Assembly (NCBI GenBank): GCA_013286315.1
Contig: JABDFX010000006.1
Coordinates: 1 to 64,000 of the forward strand
DNA from: Bacteroidota bacterium
GTDB lineage: Bacteria > Bacteroidota > Bacteroidia > Chitinophagales > Chitinophagaceae
Direction: 5' to 3'
DNA length: 64,000 nt
Shown here: positions 1-9,357 of the stretch, in pieces
How the letters are laid out: each line of letters begins with the position of its first letter
Numbering within the stretch: the first letter of the stretch is position 1
Made by a program: the position numbers and the translations under genes
The notes under the pieces: model-generated
The model's input: the letters and a program-made list of their open reading frames with translations, nothing else
Databases searched by the model: none
Told to the model about the DNA's origin: nothing

Positions 1-625
1 GATCTTCATTAAAAGTAATAGACGTGTTCCCTTCTATAGTGATGTGATTATCGTCATATATATATATCAGATTGCCCAATTTCAGGCTGCCCGCAATCGA
101 GGCCGCTTCCGAGCTGATTCCTTCCATCATATCACCATCACTGCAGATAACATAAATGGAATAATCAAAAAGGTCAAATCCGGGTTTGTTATATCTGTCA
201 GCCAGCCATTTCTGAGCAATCCCCATTCCCACTCCATTCGCGAATCCCTGTCCAAGGGGTCCGGTAGTGGCTTCGATGCCATCAGTTAATCCATATTCCG
301 GATGGCCCGGTGTTTTACTGTGCAGCTGTCTGAATTTTTTCAGATCGTTCAGTGTAAGATCATATCCCGTCAGATACAAATAACTGTACTGGAGCATGCA
401 GGCATGACCCGCAGATAATATAAAGCGGTCACGATTGGGCCAGTTTGAATTCTGCGGACTATAATTCATGATTTTCGTCCATAGCAGGTGTCCTGCCGGA
501 GCGAGTGCCATCGGAGTACCCGGATGGCCTGAATTGGCTTTCTGAACTGCATCGGCCGCCAATACCCTGACTGTATTGATACAAAGTGTTTCCAGGTCAA
601 CGGTTGTTTTTTCTGCTGTTTCCAT
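1..625 (-). CDS. tkt: transketolase, N-terminal part (cut by window edge)
   Basis: About 208 residues can be read from the ATG at 625 down to the window edge. The protein starts METAEKTTVDLETLCINTVR and has the thiamine-diphosphate enzyme signatures NSGHPGTPMALAP (about residues 31-43), the RDRFILSAGHA block and the TGPLGQGFANGVGMG block, followed by GDGDMMEG-like VICSDGDMMEGISSE. These are the transketolase N-terminal hallmarks. The enzyme transfers two-carbon units in the cytosolic non-oxidative pentose phosphate pathway. The C-terminal pyrimidine-binding and transketolase C domains lie outside the window. Full-length transketolase is about 670 residues, so roughly one third is visible. The family call is safe; whether it is the only transketolase of the genome cannot be judged. 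Confidence 0.95.
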   Translation of the reverse strand, partial: METAEKTTVDLETLCINTVRVLAADAVQKANSGHPGTPMALAPAGHLLWTKIMNYSPQNSNWPNRDRFILSAGHACMLQYSYLYLTGYDLTLNDLKKFRQLHSKTPGHPEYGLTDGIEATTGPLGQGFANGVGMGIAQKWLADRYNKPGFDLFDYSIYVICSDGDMMEGISSEAASIAGSLKLGNLIYIYDDNHITIEGNTSITFNED

Positions 626-644
626 TATTTAAAATTTTTTTTAT

Positions 645-690
645 ACGGCTAAAGCCGAAGGCCAAGGCTAAAGCTGAGGCTCACGGCTTA
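645..690. repeat. GGCTAAAGCC-type short tandem repeat array upstream of tkt
   Basis: Degenerate 6-bp units (GGCTAA, AGGCCA, AGGCTA) follow each other about 20 bp upstream of the transketolase start. It is the same unit type as the arms of the elements at 806-975, 10291-10412 and 12040-12160, but I found no clear partner arm. It may be a half element or the outer arm of the 806-975 element. Confidence 0.6.
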
Positions 691-805
691 ACGCAATTTA
701 TTAAATTAATCTTCGGGAATTATTATTAATCATGCATAATGTTATCAAAATGCTTGCCCGTTATTAAACCAGGGAAATCGGATAGTGATCCGTTGGAAGA
801 AAAGA

Positions 806-975
806 CGGAGGAATAAGCGAAGGCTAAGGCTTAAGGCGAAGGCCAAGTATAATGTGGTGAATATGGAAGCGTAAGGATGTAGGAATTCAAAATGGAAAAA
901 GGAAATGACAATGTACTCTCCCACATTTACCACACCTGAAAAAGCCTTAGCCTTGGGCCTTAGCCTTAGCGATAC
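806..975. repeat. nested inverted-repeat element between tkt and the barrel gene
   Basis: Outer arms are tandem arrays of GGCTAA/AGGCGA-type units on the left (806-846) and of complementary CCTTAG/CCTTGG units on the right (943-975). Inside lies a second pair, TGTGGTGAATATGG (853-866) against CCACATTTACCACA (921-934), with two mismatches. Between those sits a 34-nt core (882-915) that recurs with one difference at 10874-10907. The TAA stop of the neighbouring minus-strand gene (966-968) lies within the right outer arm. The rest of 626-965 holds no recognisable gene. Confidence 0.7.
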
Positions 976-2909
976 TGAATAAGCGTCGGCTGAGTAAGCG
1001 CGAAGATGGGAAAGTTAAATGCCGTAACGGAAGTGATCTGCACAAAAAAAGTTTTCGGACCGTAATAAGAATTGTAAGTATGGTCAACATTGGGCATATA
1101 CGTAGCCGAAATCTGCAGAGTATTAAATGAAAGGTTTTCATTTCTAATCTGGAAACCCAGCGTGAACCCTGTGTAGAGAGGACTTTTAAAAACCGACTGG
1201 TCGTAACTCGAAAGTAAAGAAGCCTGCAAAAGCATGTAAAAGTTAAATTTAAAACCGTATATGCTGATCGGACTATAGTAGTTCGTCTGTGCACTTAGAT
1301 TCAGACGTTGAAAATTGTTATATAAAGTATTCCGGTATCCATAAATACCATTTTCCCGGTTAATACTAAGAGGCATATACTTGTAAATGACCGGATTGAA
1401 ACAAATCAGGTAATCTGCATGCAGAAATTCGCGCAGCTTCGGTCCTTGCAACCGGAACAGATTACTGTAATAATCCGTTGCAATATGTAATACGGCATCC
1501 TGCGATTGACCGTGGTGCCAGAAACCGCCAAATCCCAGCGTTGTACTGATCAGATTTTTACCCGGCAACCAATATTTCTGTGCCTGTATGGCTGTATACG
1601 GCCGGTTTAATGTATCCCATCGGTCGTATGCAAAACTCGCTGCGTATGTGTATCCCATCGGAATATCTTCCGTTCTCCCGAAACCGAAAAAATAATTGGT
1701 TTTAAAGAAGTCCTGGTGGTAAACAACAAACTGGCCCATCACAAAATTATGCGAATTGTATTTCGGATTATATTTCAAAGTGTCCTGAGTCGGTTTCTGT
1801 GAGAAGTTCATATTAAAAGTTCTGCCCTCGATACCCATATTAGGACTCTTACTATTATAACCCGTTTTTTTATATTGATTCGTAAAATTATAGCCCCCCC
1901 AAATATCAACCAGGTTGTATTTATAATTTCTGTAAACAGAATCGGGATAGCTGAATATGTTCACAGACTTATTTGCTGACAAAGTGAGTCCTCCGGTTAA
2001 AGTAGCCCAGGTACTGTACAGCGGACGATTGATAATTAAATAAGCCGAATTTTCATATTGACCGCTATCAGTATTCGGCTTGTCATTTAGCATCGTGTAC
2101 CCAAATGAAACGTCGGCAAATGAACCACCCAGATTATATTTCGTATAGCTGGCACCGGTGCGCCACTGCGGAGTGTAGGAATTATTCCAGCTGAAACCGA
2201 CCGTCACCCTTTGTGCTGCGCCGAGCAGGTTCGTATTAAAAATATTTGCAGCCGCTGATGTGCTGTTGAAAGATGAAATGGCACCTCCATATTCGAATAC
2301 ATCCTTAGTTAAAACGACGATATCAATGGAATCACTGGATTCATAACTATTGATCACATAAATTCTCGCATCCTGAATAAAGGGAAGGCGGCGGAGATAT
2401 CTTTCATTGTCCACCAGTTTATAGGCATTTACGGTATCGCCTTCACGGAAAAAAAGTGCTTGTTTGATTGCCCAGGTCCTGGTATTGTAGTGCAGTTTGT
2501 TCGCAAACCGTATCAGTTTTGATTTGACCACCGTGGTATCTTCAATCGTGGTACCAAATACTTTTAGCTGATTGTAATAGACATAACGGATTTGTTTTCC
2601 ACCATAAACGTCAAAAGCATGCTCCCTGTTCTTCCACATGGTACTGTCGGAAACAGGTATCGGAGCATTCGTCCGGGCTAGTTCTTTAAAAAGAGAATCC
2701 CTTTGCTGCTGATCCGTAATAATGTTGAGATAACGGGCAATATTGCTGCGCTTTTTGGGTGTCTGATTTTGAGGGACGGTATCAGAAGTTATAAGGATAC
2801 CGTTAACATGTCCGGCTTTTGCAAAAGAAAAAAAGCCAAGGAAACAACAAAACAAGACAAATCGGTAAATGATATGCAAAAATGTATTCAAGTTCTTATC
2901 GCTACTCAA
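966..2909 (-). CDS. outer-membrane beta-barrel protein with POTRA-like domain (Omp85/BamA-like)
   Basis: 647 residues. A hydrophobic signal segment (about residues 12-31, ending FFSFAKAG) is followed by a basic N-terminal region. A POTRA-like stretch at roughly 120-205 reads IKQALFFREGDTVNAYKLVD, then RYLRRLPFIQDARIYV and a DIVVLTKDVFEYGG strand. This pattern of 'first step, two helices, then V-x-T-K-D' is the one seen before Omp85 barrels. The remaining 430 residues are rich in alternating aromatic/polar strands (for example SAYLIINRPLYSTWATLTGG) and end in a barrel-type tail (TLIQYR). Role is inferred: outer-membrane protein, related to the BamA/TamA superfamily rather than BamA itself, which is longer and has more POTRA domains. 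The stop codon is inside a repeat arm. Confidence 0.7.
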   Translation of the reverse strand: MSSDKNLNTFLHIIYRFVLFCCFLGFFSFAKAGHVNGILITSDTVPQNQTPKKRSNIARYLNIITDQQQRDSLFKELARTNAPIPVSDSTMWKNREHAFDVYGGKQIRYVYYNQLKVFGTTIEDTTVVKSKLIRFANKLHYNTRTWAIKQALFFREGDTVNAYKLVDNERYLRRLPFIQDARIYVINSYESSDSIDIVVLTKDVFEYGGAISSFNSTSAAANIFNTNLLGAAQRVTVGFSWNNSYTPQWRTGASYTKYNLGGSFADVSFGYTMLNDKPNTDSGQYENSAYLIINRPLYSTWATLTGGLTLSANKSVNIFSYPDSVYRNYKYNLVDIWGGYNFTNQYKKTGYNSKSPNMGIEGRTFNMNFSQKPTQDTLKYNPKYNSHNFVMGQFVVYHQDFFKTNYFFGFGRTEDIPMGYTYAASFAYDRWDTLNRPYTAIQAQKYWLPGKNLISTTLGFGGFWHHGQSQDAVLHIATDYYSNLFRLQGPKLREFLHADYLICFNPVIYKYMPLSINRENGIYGYRNTLYNNFQRLNLSAQTNYYSPISIYGFKFNFYMLLQASLLSSYDQSVFKSPLYTGFTLGFQIRNENLSFNTLQISATYMPNVDHTYNSYYGPKTFFVQITSVTAFNFPIFALTQPTLIQYR

Positions 2910-3153
2910 TAATCCAGGTAAAATCTAAACAAGCCAATATTTCGCAGGAAGGTACTTTAAAGCCGCTCTCAATTGAATTTCAACCGAAATAAAAGGAATT
3001 CCCGCTATTCCCGAAATTATTTTGACTATTATGCCCTTAGGTTTCTCCCCAGTTTCTTATGTACGTAATAATCATACCAGCCGTACGTTTAGTTTCTGGC
3101 CCTTTATGATATTTCATAGTTAATTTTAACCAACGGGCCAAAATCCCTAACCG

Positions 3154-6100
3154 ATGTTCCGAGTCCTGACTGCCTGCCTTTTGTTTAGTCTGATAGGGCC
3201 GGATCTGTTTTCACAGGTTGTTCAACCATTACCGGCTTTCAGGAATGGCCGTATTGCCCCTGAAAACAGCCTTCTTCTCCGTAAGATCAATCACCCCGCA
3301 TGGCAGTCCGCCCTGTATGGTTCAAAGTATTTCGTAGTAATTCAGCTGAACCGGCATGTTGATCAGCATCAAAAAAAAGAATTGCTGGATCACGGAATCC
3401 GGTTGGAACAATGGATATCCGGGAATAACTGGCTGGCGACCTGCCGGCAGGGATTTAACAGCAGGAATCTGACTGAACTGGGTATTCAAAATGTTTATTC
3501 TATCCCGTCTTCTTTGAAGCTGAATACACATCTCATGGAATATGCCGCGCAATCGAAGGGTCCCAAAGACTTGATTGCGGTCAATTGTTTTCCGGCAGAC
3601 AGAAATATGATCGGCCAGGCATTGAAAGAATCAGGTGCAACGATTATCGAAACAAAAATAAAACCAGCCAATACCTGGTTTATACAAGGTTCACCTGAAA
3701 CAATCAGGAGGCTGGCTTTACTTCCCTTTATCAGTTCGATCAGTCCCATTCACCTGGAAGATGTCCCATTGAATTATAACAACCGGGCTATTCATGGCGT
3801 ACAATCACTTTCAGCTACTATTGGCAGAAATCTGACCGGCAGGAATCTCGTAATAGGAATCGGTGACAACGCTGATCCTTCCAGTCATATAGATTTGTCG
3901 GGAAAACTTATTCTGCGAACGGATGAACCGATAGATGATCATGGAACGCATACCAGCGGTACAATCGCTGGTGGCGGGATCCTGAATCCGCTGTATACCG
4001 GAATGGCGCCCAGAGCCCGGCTCGTGGTCAATGACTTCAGCAACATAATTGTGAATAGCCCTACCTATGTTGCTGATTATAACATACCCCTGACCAATAA
4101 CTCCTATTATAATGGAAGTGCCGGATGTCCGGGCGAAGGGGAATACAATGAGATAAGTTATTATGTGGATTCCCAGTTACTGGCCTACCCAAAACTTCTT
4201 CACGTATTTGCAGCCGGAAATGACGGATCACTGACCTGCTCTCCTTTTCCGGCTTCTTTCGGCACTATAAAATCAGGGTTTCAAACTGCTAAAAATATTT
4301 TGTCCGTCGGCAATATGGATAATTCAACGTATATCATTAGTTATGCATCGAGTCGGGGACCAACATTGGACGGACGTATCAAACCTGAGATCGTTGCAGG
4401 AGGCGTGAATATAACATCCACCGATGTAAACAATTATTACCTCACCCTTTCGGGTACGAGTATGTCCAGTCCAACCACAACCGGTATTCTGGCACTCATC
4501 ACGGAAAGGTACAAGCAATTGCATGGCGGCGTGAATCCGGATGGTGCTTTGCTGAAAGCACTGGTGACTAACAGTGCAGTGGATCTGGGAAATCCCGGAC
4601 CCGATTTTACCTATGGATTTGGAATGGTCAGTGCGCGCACCACGGTAGAGGCATTGGAACAAAATCATTACTTCACCGGATCCATCAGCGATGGCGGCAT
4701 GAGCAGTTTCTCAATACCTGCTGTTCCTGCGGGAACCAATCAGCTGAAAGTGTTACTGTATTGGCCGGATGCTCCTGCACTTCCCTCGGCAACCAGCGCG
4801 CTGGTGAATGATCTGGATCTGACAGTTACAGAACCGGGCGGCTTGGTACATCTTCCCATGGTACTGGATCCTTCTCCTGCAAATCTGAATAACAATGCCG
4901 TAGAGGGAGTTGATCATACCAACAATATTGAACAGGTATCAATTAATAATCCGCCTGCGGGTAATTATACTTTACAAATAAAGAGCAGTTCAATACCCTC
5001 CGGTCCTCAAAATTTTTATATCGCCTATGAAATGTTGCCGGCCTCAGTTACCGTGGAATATCCTTTTGGATCCGAAACCTGGGTGCCCGGTCAACAGGAA
5101 AATATCCGATGGAGTGCGAATGGTGGTGAACCCAATGGTTTTACACTGGAATACTCTCTGGACGGAGGAGGCAGCTGGACAACAATAGATAACGCGATCC
5201 CGGCCCAGGCACGCTCATATACATGGACTGTTCCGTCTGTTGTCAGTACACAGGCGCTGATCCGGATCACGCGAAATATTGCCGGATATTCTGATACCAG
5301 CGATTATCCTTTTACCATTCTGAACCAGCCCTTACTAACGGTTACGAACACCTGCCCGGGATACGCCCGTTTAAATTGGAATTCAATTACAGGTGCCGAT
5401 TCTTACGATATTATGAAATTATCCGGCGATACCATGCAGATAATCGCCCATACAACCGACACTACCTGGCTCGCGACGCCATTAAAAAAAGACAGCAGTT
5501 ACTGGTATTCAGTACGGGCGGTTCATGCAGGAAATCCGGGTCGTCGTGCCATGGGTGTGAATACGATACCCAACGGGGGTGCCTGCACCGATATGGTCCT
5601 CGACAACGACCTGATACTCGACTCTCTGCTGGTTCCCGCTACCGGAAGACAGTTTACCAGTTCCCAGCCCGGCGTACAGCGTATAAGCATTCACGTTAGG
5701 AATCCCGGCAGCCTGCCTACTTCCTCTCCCATTAGTTATACTTACCAGGTGAACGGAGGACCAACGGTCACAGAAAGTTCGGCTACAGTAATACCTGCGG
5801 GCTCAGCCACGGTATTCGTTTTCTCTCCGGCCAACAGCTATGATTTTACGCCAGCTGGAAAATACGATATCAAAACATGGATACACTATGCGTCAGATAC
5901 GATACCGGGAAATGACAGCTTGTTCGCGAGCATAAGAACATTGAGGAATGATCCGGTCATTTTAAATCCTGCGTTCACCGAAGGATTTGAATCAGCAACA
6001 GATCAATCCTATCAGAGCCGGCGAATGGGTTTGGACAGTCTTGACCGCGCGGACTTCGCCAGCTCATCTTCCAATGGCAGACTGAATACTTTTTTCAACA

Positions 6101-8520
6101 GCGGATTCGCCCGTACCGGAAATCGCAGTATGCTGCTGGACGTAGCCGAACAAGGTACCAATGCGGCGGATTCTCTCGTCAATACATTTAATCTGTCAAA
6201 TTATTTACCCTCCGATCAGATATGGCTCGACTTATATTTTAAAAAGCAAACTCCGGTTCCGATACTGGGCGGAAATTATATTTGGATACGAGGTAATGAT
6301 CAGGCCGCCTGGATACCCGTTAAAAGTCTGAGTGATCCACTGGACCCGGCCGGAGTATATGTCAAACTCAATCTCGACGTAACGGGAACGCTGGCTTCCG
6401 CTTCACCCGCGCAAACAATCAGCAGCAGCTTCCAGGTTAAGTGCGGGTCCGAAGGTAAAACGCCCGCTGCTTCCTCAGATCCCTCTGCGCTGCCCGGCGG
6501 AGGAATCAGTTTCGATGATTTTATACTGACCAATTCACAGCATGATGTAGCAATGCGCGCGCTGGTTCAACCCTTATTAAATAATATTTGCGCACTGAGT
6601 AATGCTGAAAAAATCACCGTTACCATTAAGAATTTTGGAACTGATACGGTCCGGAATATTCCCATAACTTATGCAGTAAACCAGGATACGGTCACGGAGA
6701 TCGTGCCTGTGCTGGCCCCCAGGGACAGCCTGCAATATAGCTTTACAAAAACTGCAGATATGTCTGTATATCAAACATATCATGTCAAGACATGGGTAAG
6801 CAATCCGACTGATAATTACAGGAATAACGATAGTTCATCAGATTATACCATACAAACCACACCGCTGATCAATCAGTATCCATATCTGGAAGGATTCGAA
6901 AATAATGATGGCTATTGGTATAGTGGGGGTCAGAATGACAGCTGGCAATGGGGTAAACCTTTGAAAAAGATTATTCATAAGGCGGCCAATGGATTGAATG
7001 CCTGGGTCACCAATCTGACAGGGAACTATAACGATAACGAGTATTCGTTTTTATATTCACCCTGTTTTGATTTAACCAGCCTGACGCATCCGGTTCTATC
7101 CTTTAGTCATATTTTCCAGACCGAGGATGCCTGTAATTGTGATTATCACTGGGTCGAATACAGTCTGGATGATTCTGTCTGGACGACCCTTGGAAATGCC
7201 GCCACGGGTGTGAACTGGTATGATGATGCCGCCATGAAAGCATGGCAAAAATCAGATCCCATGTGGCATGTTTCGAGTTACGATATACCCGTTATCAGCA
7301 ACAAAATCAGGTTCCGCATCGTGATGTACTCTGATCCCGGTACCAATTATGAGGGTATTGGCATCGACGACGTGCACCTGTTTGAAAAAGCGCCTGTATT
7401 TACTGACAGCCCGGTCGCTACGATTTCACAACCGGTGAGTGGCAACAGCTGGATAGACTTCGATGAAAACGGCAAGCGGATATTTTCCATTCAGCCGAAC
7501 GGGCAAAACCTGGGCACCACCAGGCTGACTGTTTACAGGGATACCTCCGCCATACGTGATACAGCCGGCCAGTATTATGGAAGCAGAAGCTGGGTTGTGC
7601 AAACGGCGAATCCTGCATCTTCGGATGTGCGTGTCCGTTATTACTTTACGGATGCTGAAGCGAATCAGCTGATACAGGCGAAAGGTTGCGACTCCTGCAT
7701 AAATATGGAAGATGCCTATGTTTCCGGCATCACACAATACAGCAGCAGTCGGATTTCTGAAGAAGACAGCAGCCTGCAAAACAACCGGACTGGAAATTAT
7801 ATCTTTCATAAACCACAGCAGGAAGTTCAGATCATTCCTTTTGACAACGGTTATTATGCAGAAACAACCGTTAAGGGATTTTCGGAATTCTGGATCAATG
7901 GCGGTGGAAAATTACAGGATCATCCCCTGGCGGCCTGGTTACAGGACTTCACAGCCACTCGGGTTGATTCAAGTGCTTTATTAAACTGGTCGAGCTGGCA
8001 GGAGGTCGGGTCGGTGAAATATATTATAGAAAAAAGCACAGATGGTATACATTTTAACAGAAATAGTACCGATAGTCTACATTTTAATAAGATCGGGGAA
8101 GTTCCTGCGGCTCCTCATACTGATTCCGTACAAACCTATCAATATACGGATCAGCGACTGACGGCTGGTAACAACTATTATATGCTGGTACTTTACTATA
8201 GCAATGGGGACAGTGTGGTATCTCCTGTAAGAAAGATATTCTACGAACCGGCCCCGCCCGTCGCACCGATTCCACCCGTGCCTCCGATTCCGACGGTGTT
8301 ACAAGTGTATCCAAATCCGACAACCGGGGATATAACCATAAAAACGCCCTCGCTCTGCTGGGAAATACAGATATTTGACCTGTTAGGCAGAAAACTGATA
8401 GACAATCCGGTTCAGGGTTATGTTCAGCAGATAAATATTGCCCCTTTTACGCCCGGGGTTTATTTTCTTAAGTTGTTCACAGACAGTGGAAATAAACTCA
8501 TAAAACTGCAAAAAAGATAG
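3154..8520 (+). CDS. secreted S8 subtilase, multidomain, type IX secretion sorted
   Basis: 1788 residues. Signal peptide at 1-20 (LTACLLFSLIGPDLFSQ), then a propeptide-like region. The S8 peptidase domain spans about 220-500 with the full triad: Asp238 in IGIGDN, His263 in DDHGTHTSG, Ser436 in SGTSMSSPT; FAAGNDGS holds the oxyanion Asn. A P-domain/CUB-like segment follows (about 510-620), then fibronectin/Ig-like modules, and two segments starting EGFES and EGFEN that look like MAM/CUB-type adhesive modules. A proline-rich linker (PPVAPIPPVPPIP) leads into the C-terminal sorting domain (VYPNPTTGDITI ... GVYFLKLFTDSGNKLIKLQ), which directs export by the Por/type IX system and surface attachment. 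Expected role: extracellular protein degradation. No operon partner is obvious. Confidence 0.93.
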   Translation: MFRVLTACLLFSLIGPDLFSQVVQPLPAFRNGRIAPENSLLLRKINHPAWQSALYGSKYFVVIQLNRHVDQHQKKELLDHGIRLEQWISGNNWLATCRQGFNSRNLTELGIQNVYSIPSSLKLNTHLMEYAAQSKGPKDLIAVNCFPADRNMIGQALKESGATIIETKIKPANTWFIQGSPETIRRLALLPFISSISPIHLEDVPLNYNNRAIHGVQSLSATIGRNLTGRNLVIGIGDNADPSSHIDLSGKLILRTDEPIDDHGTHTSGTIAGGGILNPLYTGMAPRARLVVNDFSNIIVNSPTYVADYNIPLTNNSYYNGSAGCPGEGEYNEISYYVDSQLLAYPKLLHVFAAGNDGSLTCSPFPASFGTIKSGFQTAKNILSVGNMDNSTYIISYASSRGPTLDGRIKPEIVAGGVNITSTDVNNYYLTLSGTSMSSPTTTGILALITERYKQLHGGVNPDGALLKALVTNSAVDLGNPGPDFTYGFGMVSARTTVEALEQNHYFTGSISDGGMSSFSIPAVPAGTNQLKVLLYWPDAPALPSATSALVNDLDLTVTEPGGLVHLPMVLDPSPANLNNNAVEGVDHTNNIEQVSINNPPAGNYTLQIKSSSIPSGPQNFYIAYEMLPASVTVEYPFGSETWVPGQQENIRWSANGGEPNGFTLEYSLDGGGSWTTIDNAIPAQARSYTWTVPSVVSTQALIRITRNIAGYSDTSDYPFTILNQPLLTVTNTCPGYARLNWNSITGADSYDIMKLSGDTMQIIAHTTDTTWLATPLKKDSSYWYSVRAVHAGNPGRRAMGVNTIPNGGACTDMVLDNDLILDSLLVPATGRQFTSSQPGVQRISIHVRNPGSLPTSSPISYTYQVNGGPTVTESSATVIPAGSATVFVFSPANSYDFTPAGKYDIKTWIHYASDTIPGNDSLFASIRTLRNDPVILNPAFTEGFESATDQSYQSRRMGLDSLDRADFASSSSNGRLNTFFNSGFARTGNRSMLLDVAEQGTNAADSLVNTFNLSNYLPSDQIWLDLYFKKQTPVPILGGNYIWIRGNDQAAWIPVKSLSDPLDPAGVYVKLNLDVTGTLASASPAQTISSSFQVKCGSEGKTPAASSDPSALPGGGISFDDFILTNSQHDVAMRALVQPLLNNICALSNAEKITVTIKNFGTDTVRNIPITYAVNQDTVTEIVPVLAPRDSLQYSFTKTADMSVYQTYHVKTWVSNPTDNYRNNDSSSDYTIQTTPLINQYPYLEGFENNDGYWYSGGQNDSWQWGKPLKKIIHKAANGLNAWVTNLTGNYNDNEYSFLYSPCFDLTSLTHPVLSFSHIFQTEDACNCDYHWVEYSLDDSVWTTLGNAATGVNWYDDAAMKAWQKSDPMWHVSSYDIPVISNKIRFRIVMYSDPGTNYEGIGIDDVHLFEKAPVFTDSPVATISQPVSGNSWIDFDENGKRIFSIQPNGQNLGTTRLTVYRDTSAIRDTAGQYYGSRSWVVQTANPASSDVRVRYYFTDAEANQLIQAKGCDSCINMEDAYVSGITQYSSSRISEEDSSLQNNRTGNYIFHKPQQEVQIIPFDNGYYAETTVKGFSEFWINGGGKLQDHPLAAWLQDFTATRVDSSALLNWSSWQEVGSVKYIIEKSTDGIHFNRNSTDSLHFNKIGEVPAAPHTDSVQTYQYTDQRLTAGNNYYMLVLYYSNGDSVVSPVRKIFYEPAPPVAPIPPVPPIPTVLQVYPNPTTGDITIKTPSLCWEIQIFDLLGRKLIDNPVQGYVQQINIAPFTPGVYFLKLFTDSGNKLIKLQKR

Positions 8521-8542
8521 GCAAAATGTGCTTAAAACGCCA

Positions 8543-8550
8543 TACCTTTG
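8543..8550 (+). promoter_or_regulatory. Bacteroidota-type -7 element (TACCTTTG) of the DUF177-rpmF-plsX operon
   Basis: TACCTTTG matches the TAnnTTTG consensus used by the Bacteroidota primary sigma factor. It lies 22 bp before the ATG at 8573 and inside the possible upstream extension of that reading frame. A -33 TTG is not clear. The position argues for the start at 8573 rather than 8528. Confidence 0.55.
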
Positions 8551-8572
8551 CCGACTATTTAAAAAAGTGCTC

Positions 8573-9118
8573 ATGAACAGCCGCAGAGAATTTGAACTTG
8601 CGTTTGTGGGACTAAAGCCCGGTATTCATGCGTACGATTATAAAATTACAGACAGGTTCTTTGAGGCATATCAGCAGCAGGATTTTACGCATTGTGACGC
8701 GGAAGTAAAGCTTTTCCTCGAAAAAAACCAGGGGTTTATGTTACTCCGGTTTGAAGTAACCGGAACCGTGGATGTTTTTTGTGATCGTTGTGGTAATCCC
8801 CTGCCTTTAGAACTTTGGGATGAATTCCAGGTGATTGTGAAACTGGTGGAAGATCCGGAAATCATGAACCAGGAAGAAGAAGATCCGGATGTATATTATA
8901 TATCCAGAACTGAAAGCCATCTTCACCTGGCAGAATGGATTTACGAATTTATCAACCTGAGCATCCCATATCAGAGGATGTGCAAGGAAGATGAGATCGG
9001 CGGACCGAATTGTAATCCCGAAGTGCTGGCCATGTTAAAGAAGATGGATGCCAATGCGATTAAGGCCGAGAACCCGTTATGGAAAGGATTGGAAAAATTC
9101 CGCAACCCGGAACTTTAA
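8573..9118 (+). CDS. DUF177 / YceD-family protein
   Basis: 181 residues from MNSRREFELAF; the longer frame starting at 8528 would include the promoter element. The family signature is the CxxC pair in DVFCDRCGNPLPL (about residues 65-77), followed by an acidic segment (NQEEEDPDVYYI) and the C-terminal block EFINLSIPYQRMC. YceD/DUF177 proteins are linked to 23S rRNA accumulation in bacteria and plants and are typically encoded just before rpmF. That is the case here: rpmF starts 19 bp downstream and plsX follows, which is the conserved yceD-rpmF-plsX order. Molecular activity is not established; the two cysteines suggest metal or structural roles. Confidence 0.9.
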   Translation: MNSRREFELAFVGLKPGIHAYDYKITDRFFEAYQQQDFTHCDAEVKLFLEKNQGFMLLRFEVTGTVDVFCDRCGNPLPLELWDEFQVIVKLVEDPEIMNQEEEDPDVYYISRTESHLHLAEWIYEFINLSIPYQRMCKEDEIGGPNCNPEVLAMLKKMDANAIKAENPLWKGLEKFRNPEL

Positions 9119-9136
9119 TAATTAATAATTGAGATC

Positions 9137-9322
9137 ATGCCAAATCCCAAAAGGAGACACTCGCAGCAGCGTAGTGCAAAGAGAAGGACGCATTACAAGG
9201 CTTCTAAACTGACCCTGAGCAAGGATTCCGCTACGGGCGAGCTGCACGTACGTCACCGCGCACATGTAAGTGAAGGAAAGTTATTTTACAAGGGCAAAGT
9301 AGTAGTTGAGAAAGCACCGTAA
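9137..9322 (+). CDS. rpmF: 50S ribosomal protein bL32
   Basis: 61 residues, MPNPKRRHSQQRSAKRRTHY at the N-terminus: the universal bL32 start PxPKRRxSxxRxxxRRxH. Basic throughout, length normal for the family. It lacks the four-cysteine zinc ribbon that some bL32 proteins carry, so this is the zinc-independent form. It sits between the DUF177 gene and plsX in one operon, with spacers of 18 and 35 bp. Confidence 0.98.
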   Translation: MPNPKRRHSQQRSAKRRTHYKASKLTLSKDSATGELHVRHRAHVSEGKLFYKGKVVVEKAP

Positions 9323-9357
9323 AGTAATTTTTCACAACTTTTAATGTAATCACGCGG

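Noticed and set aside
745-933. 62-codon minus-strand frame
   Set aside because: It lies completely within the inverted-repeat element at 806-975 and its residue pattern follows the repeat units.
3154-8520. Several open frames on the opposite strand of the subtilase gene
   Set aside because: All are shadows of a strongly supported gene with motifs, and none shows family motifs of its own.
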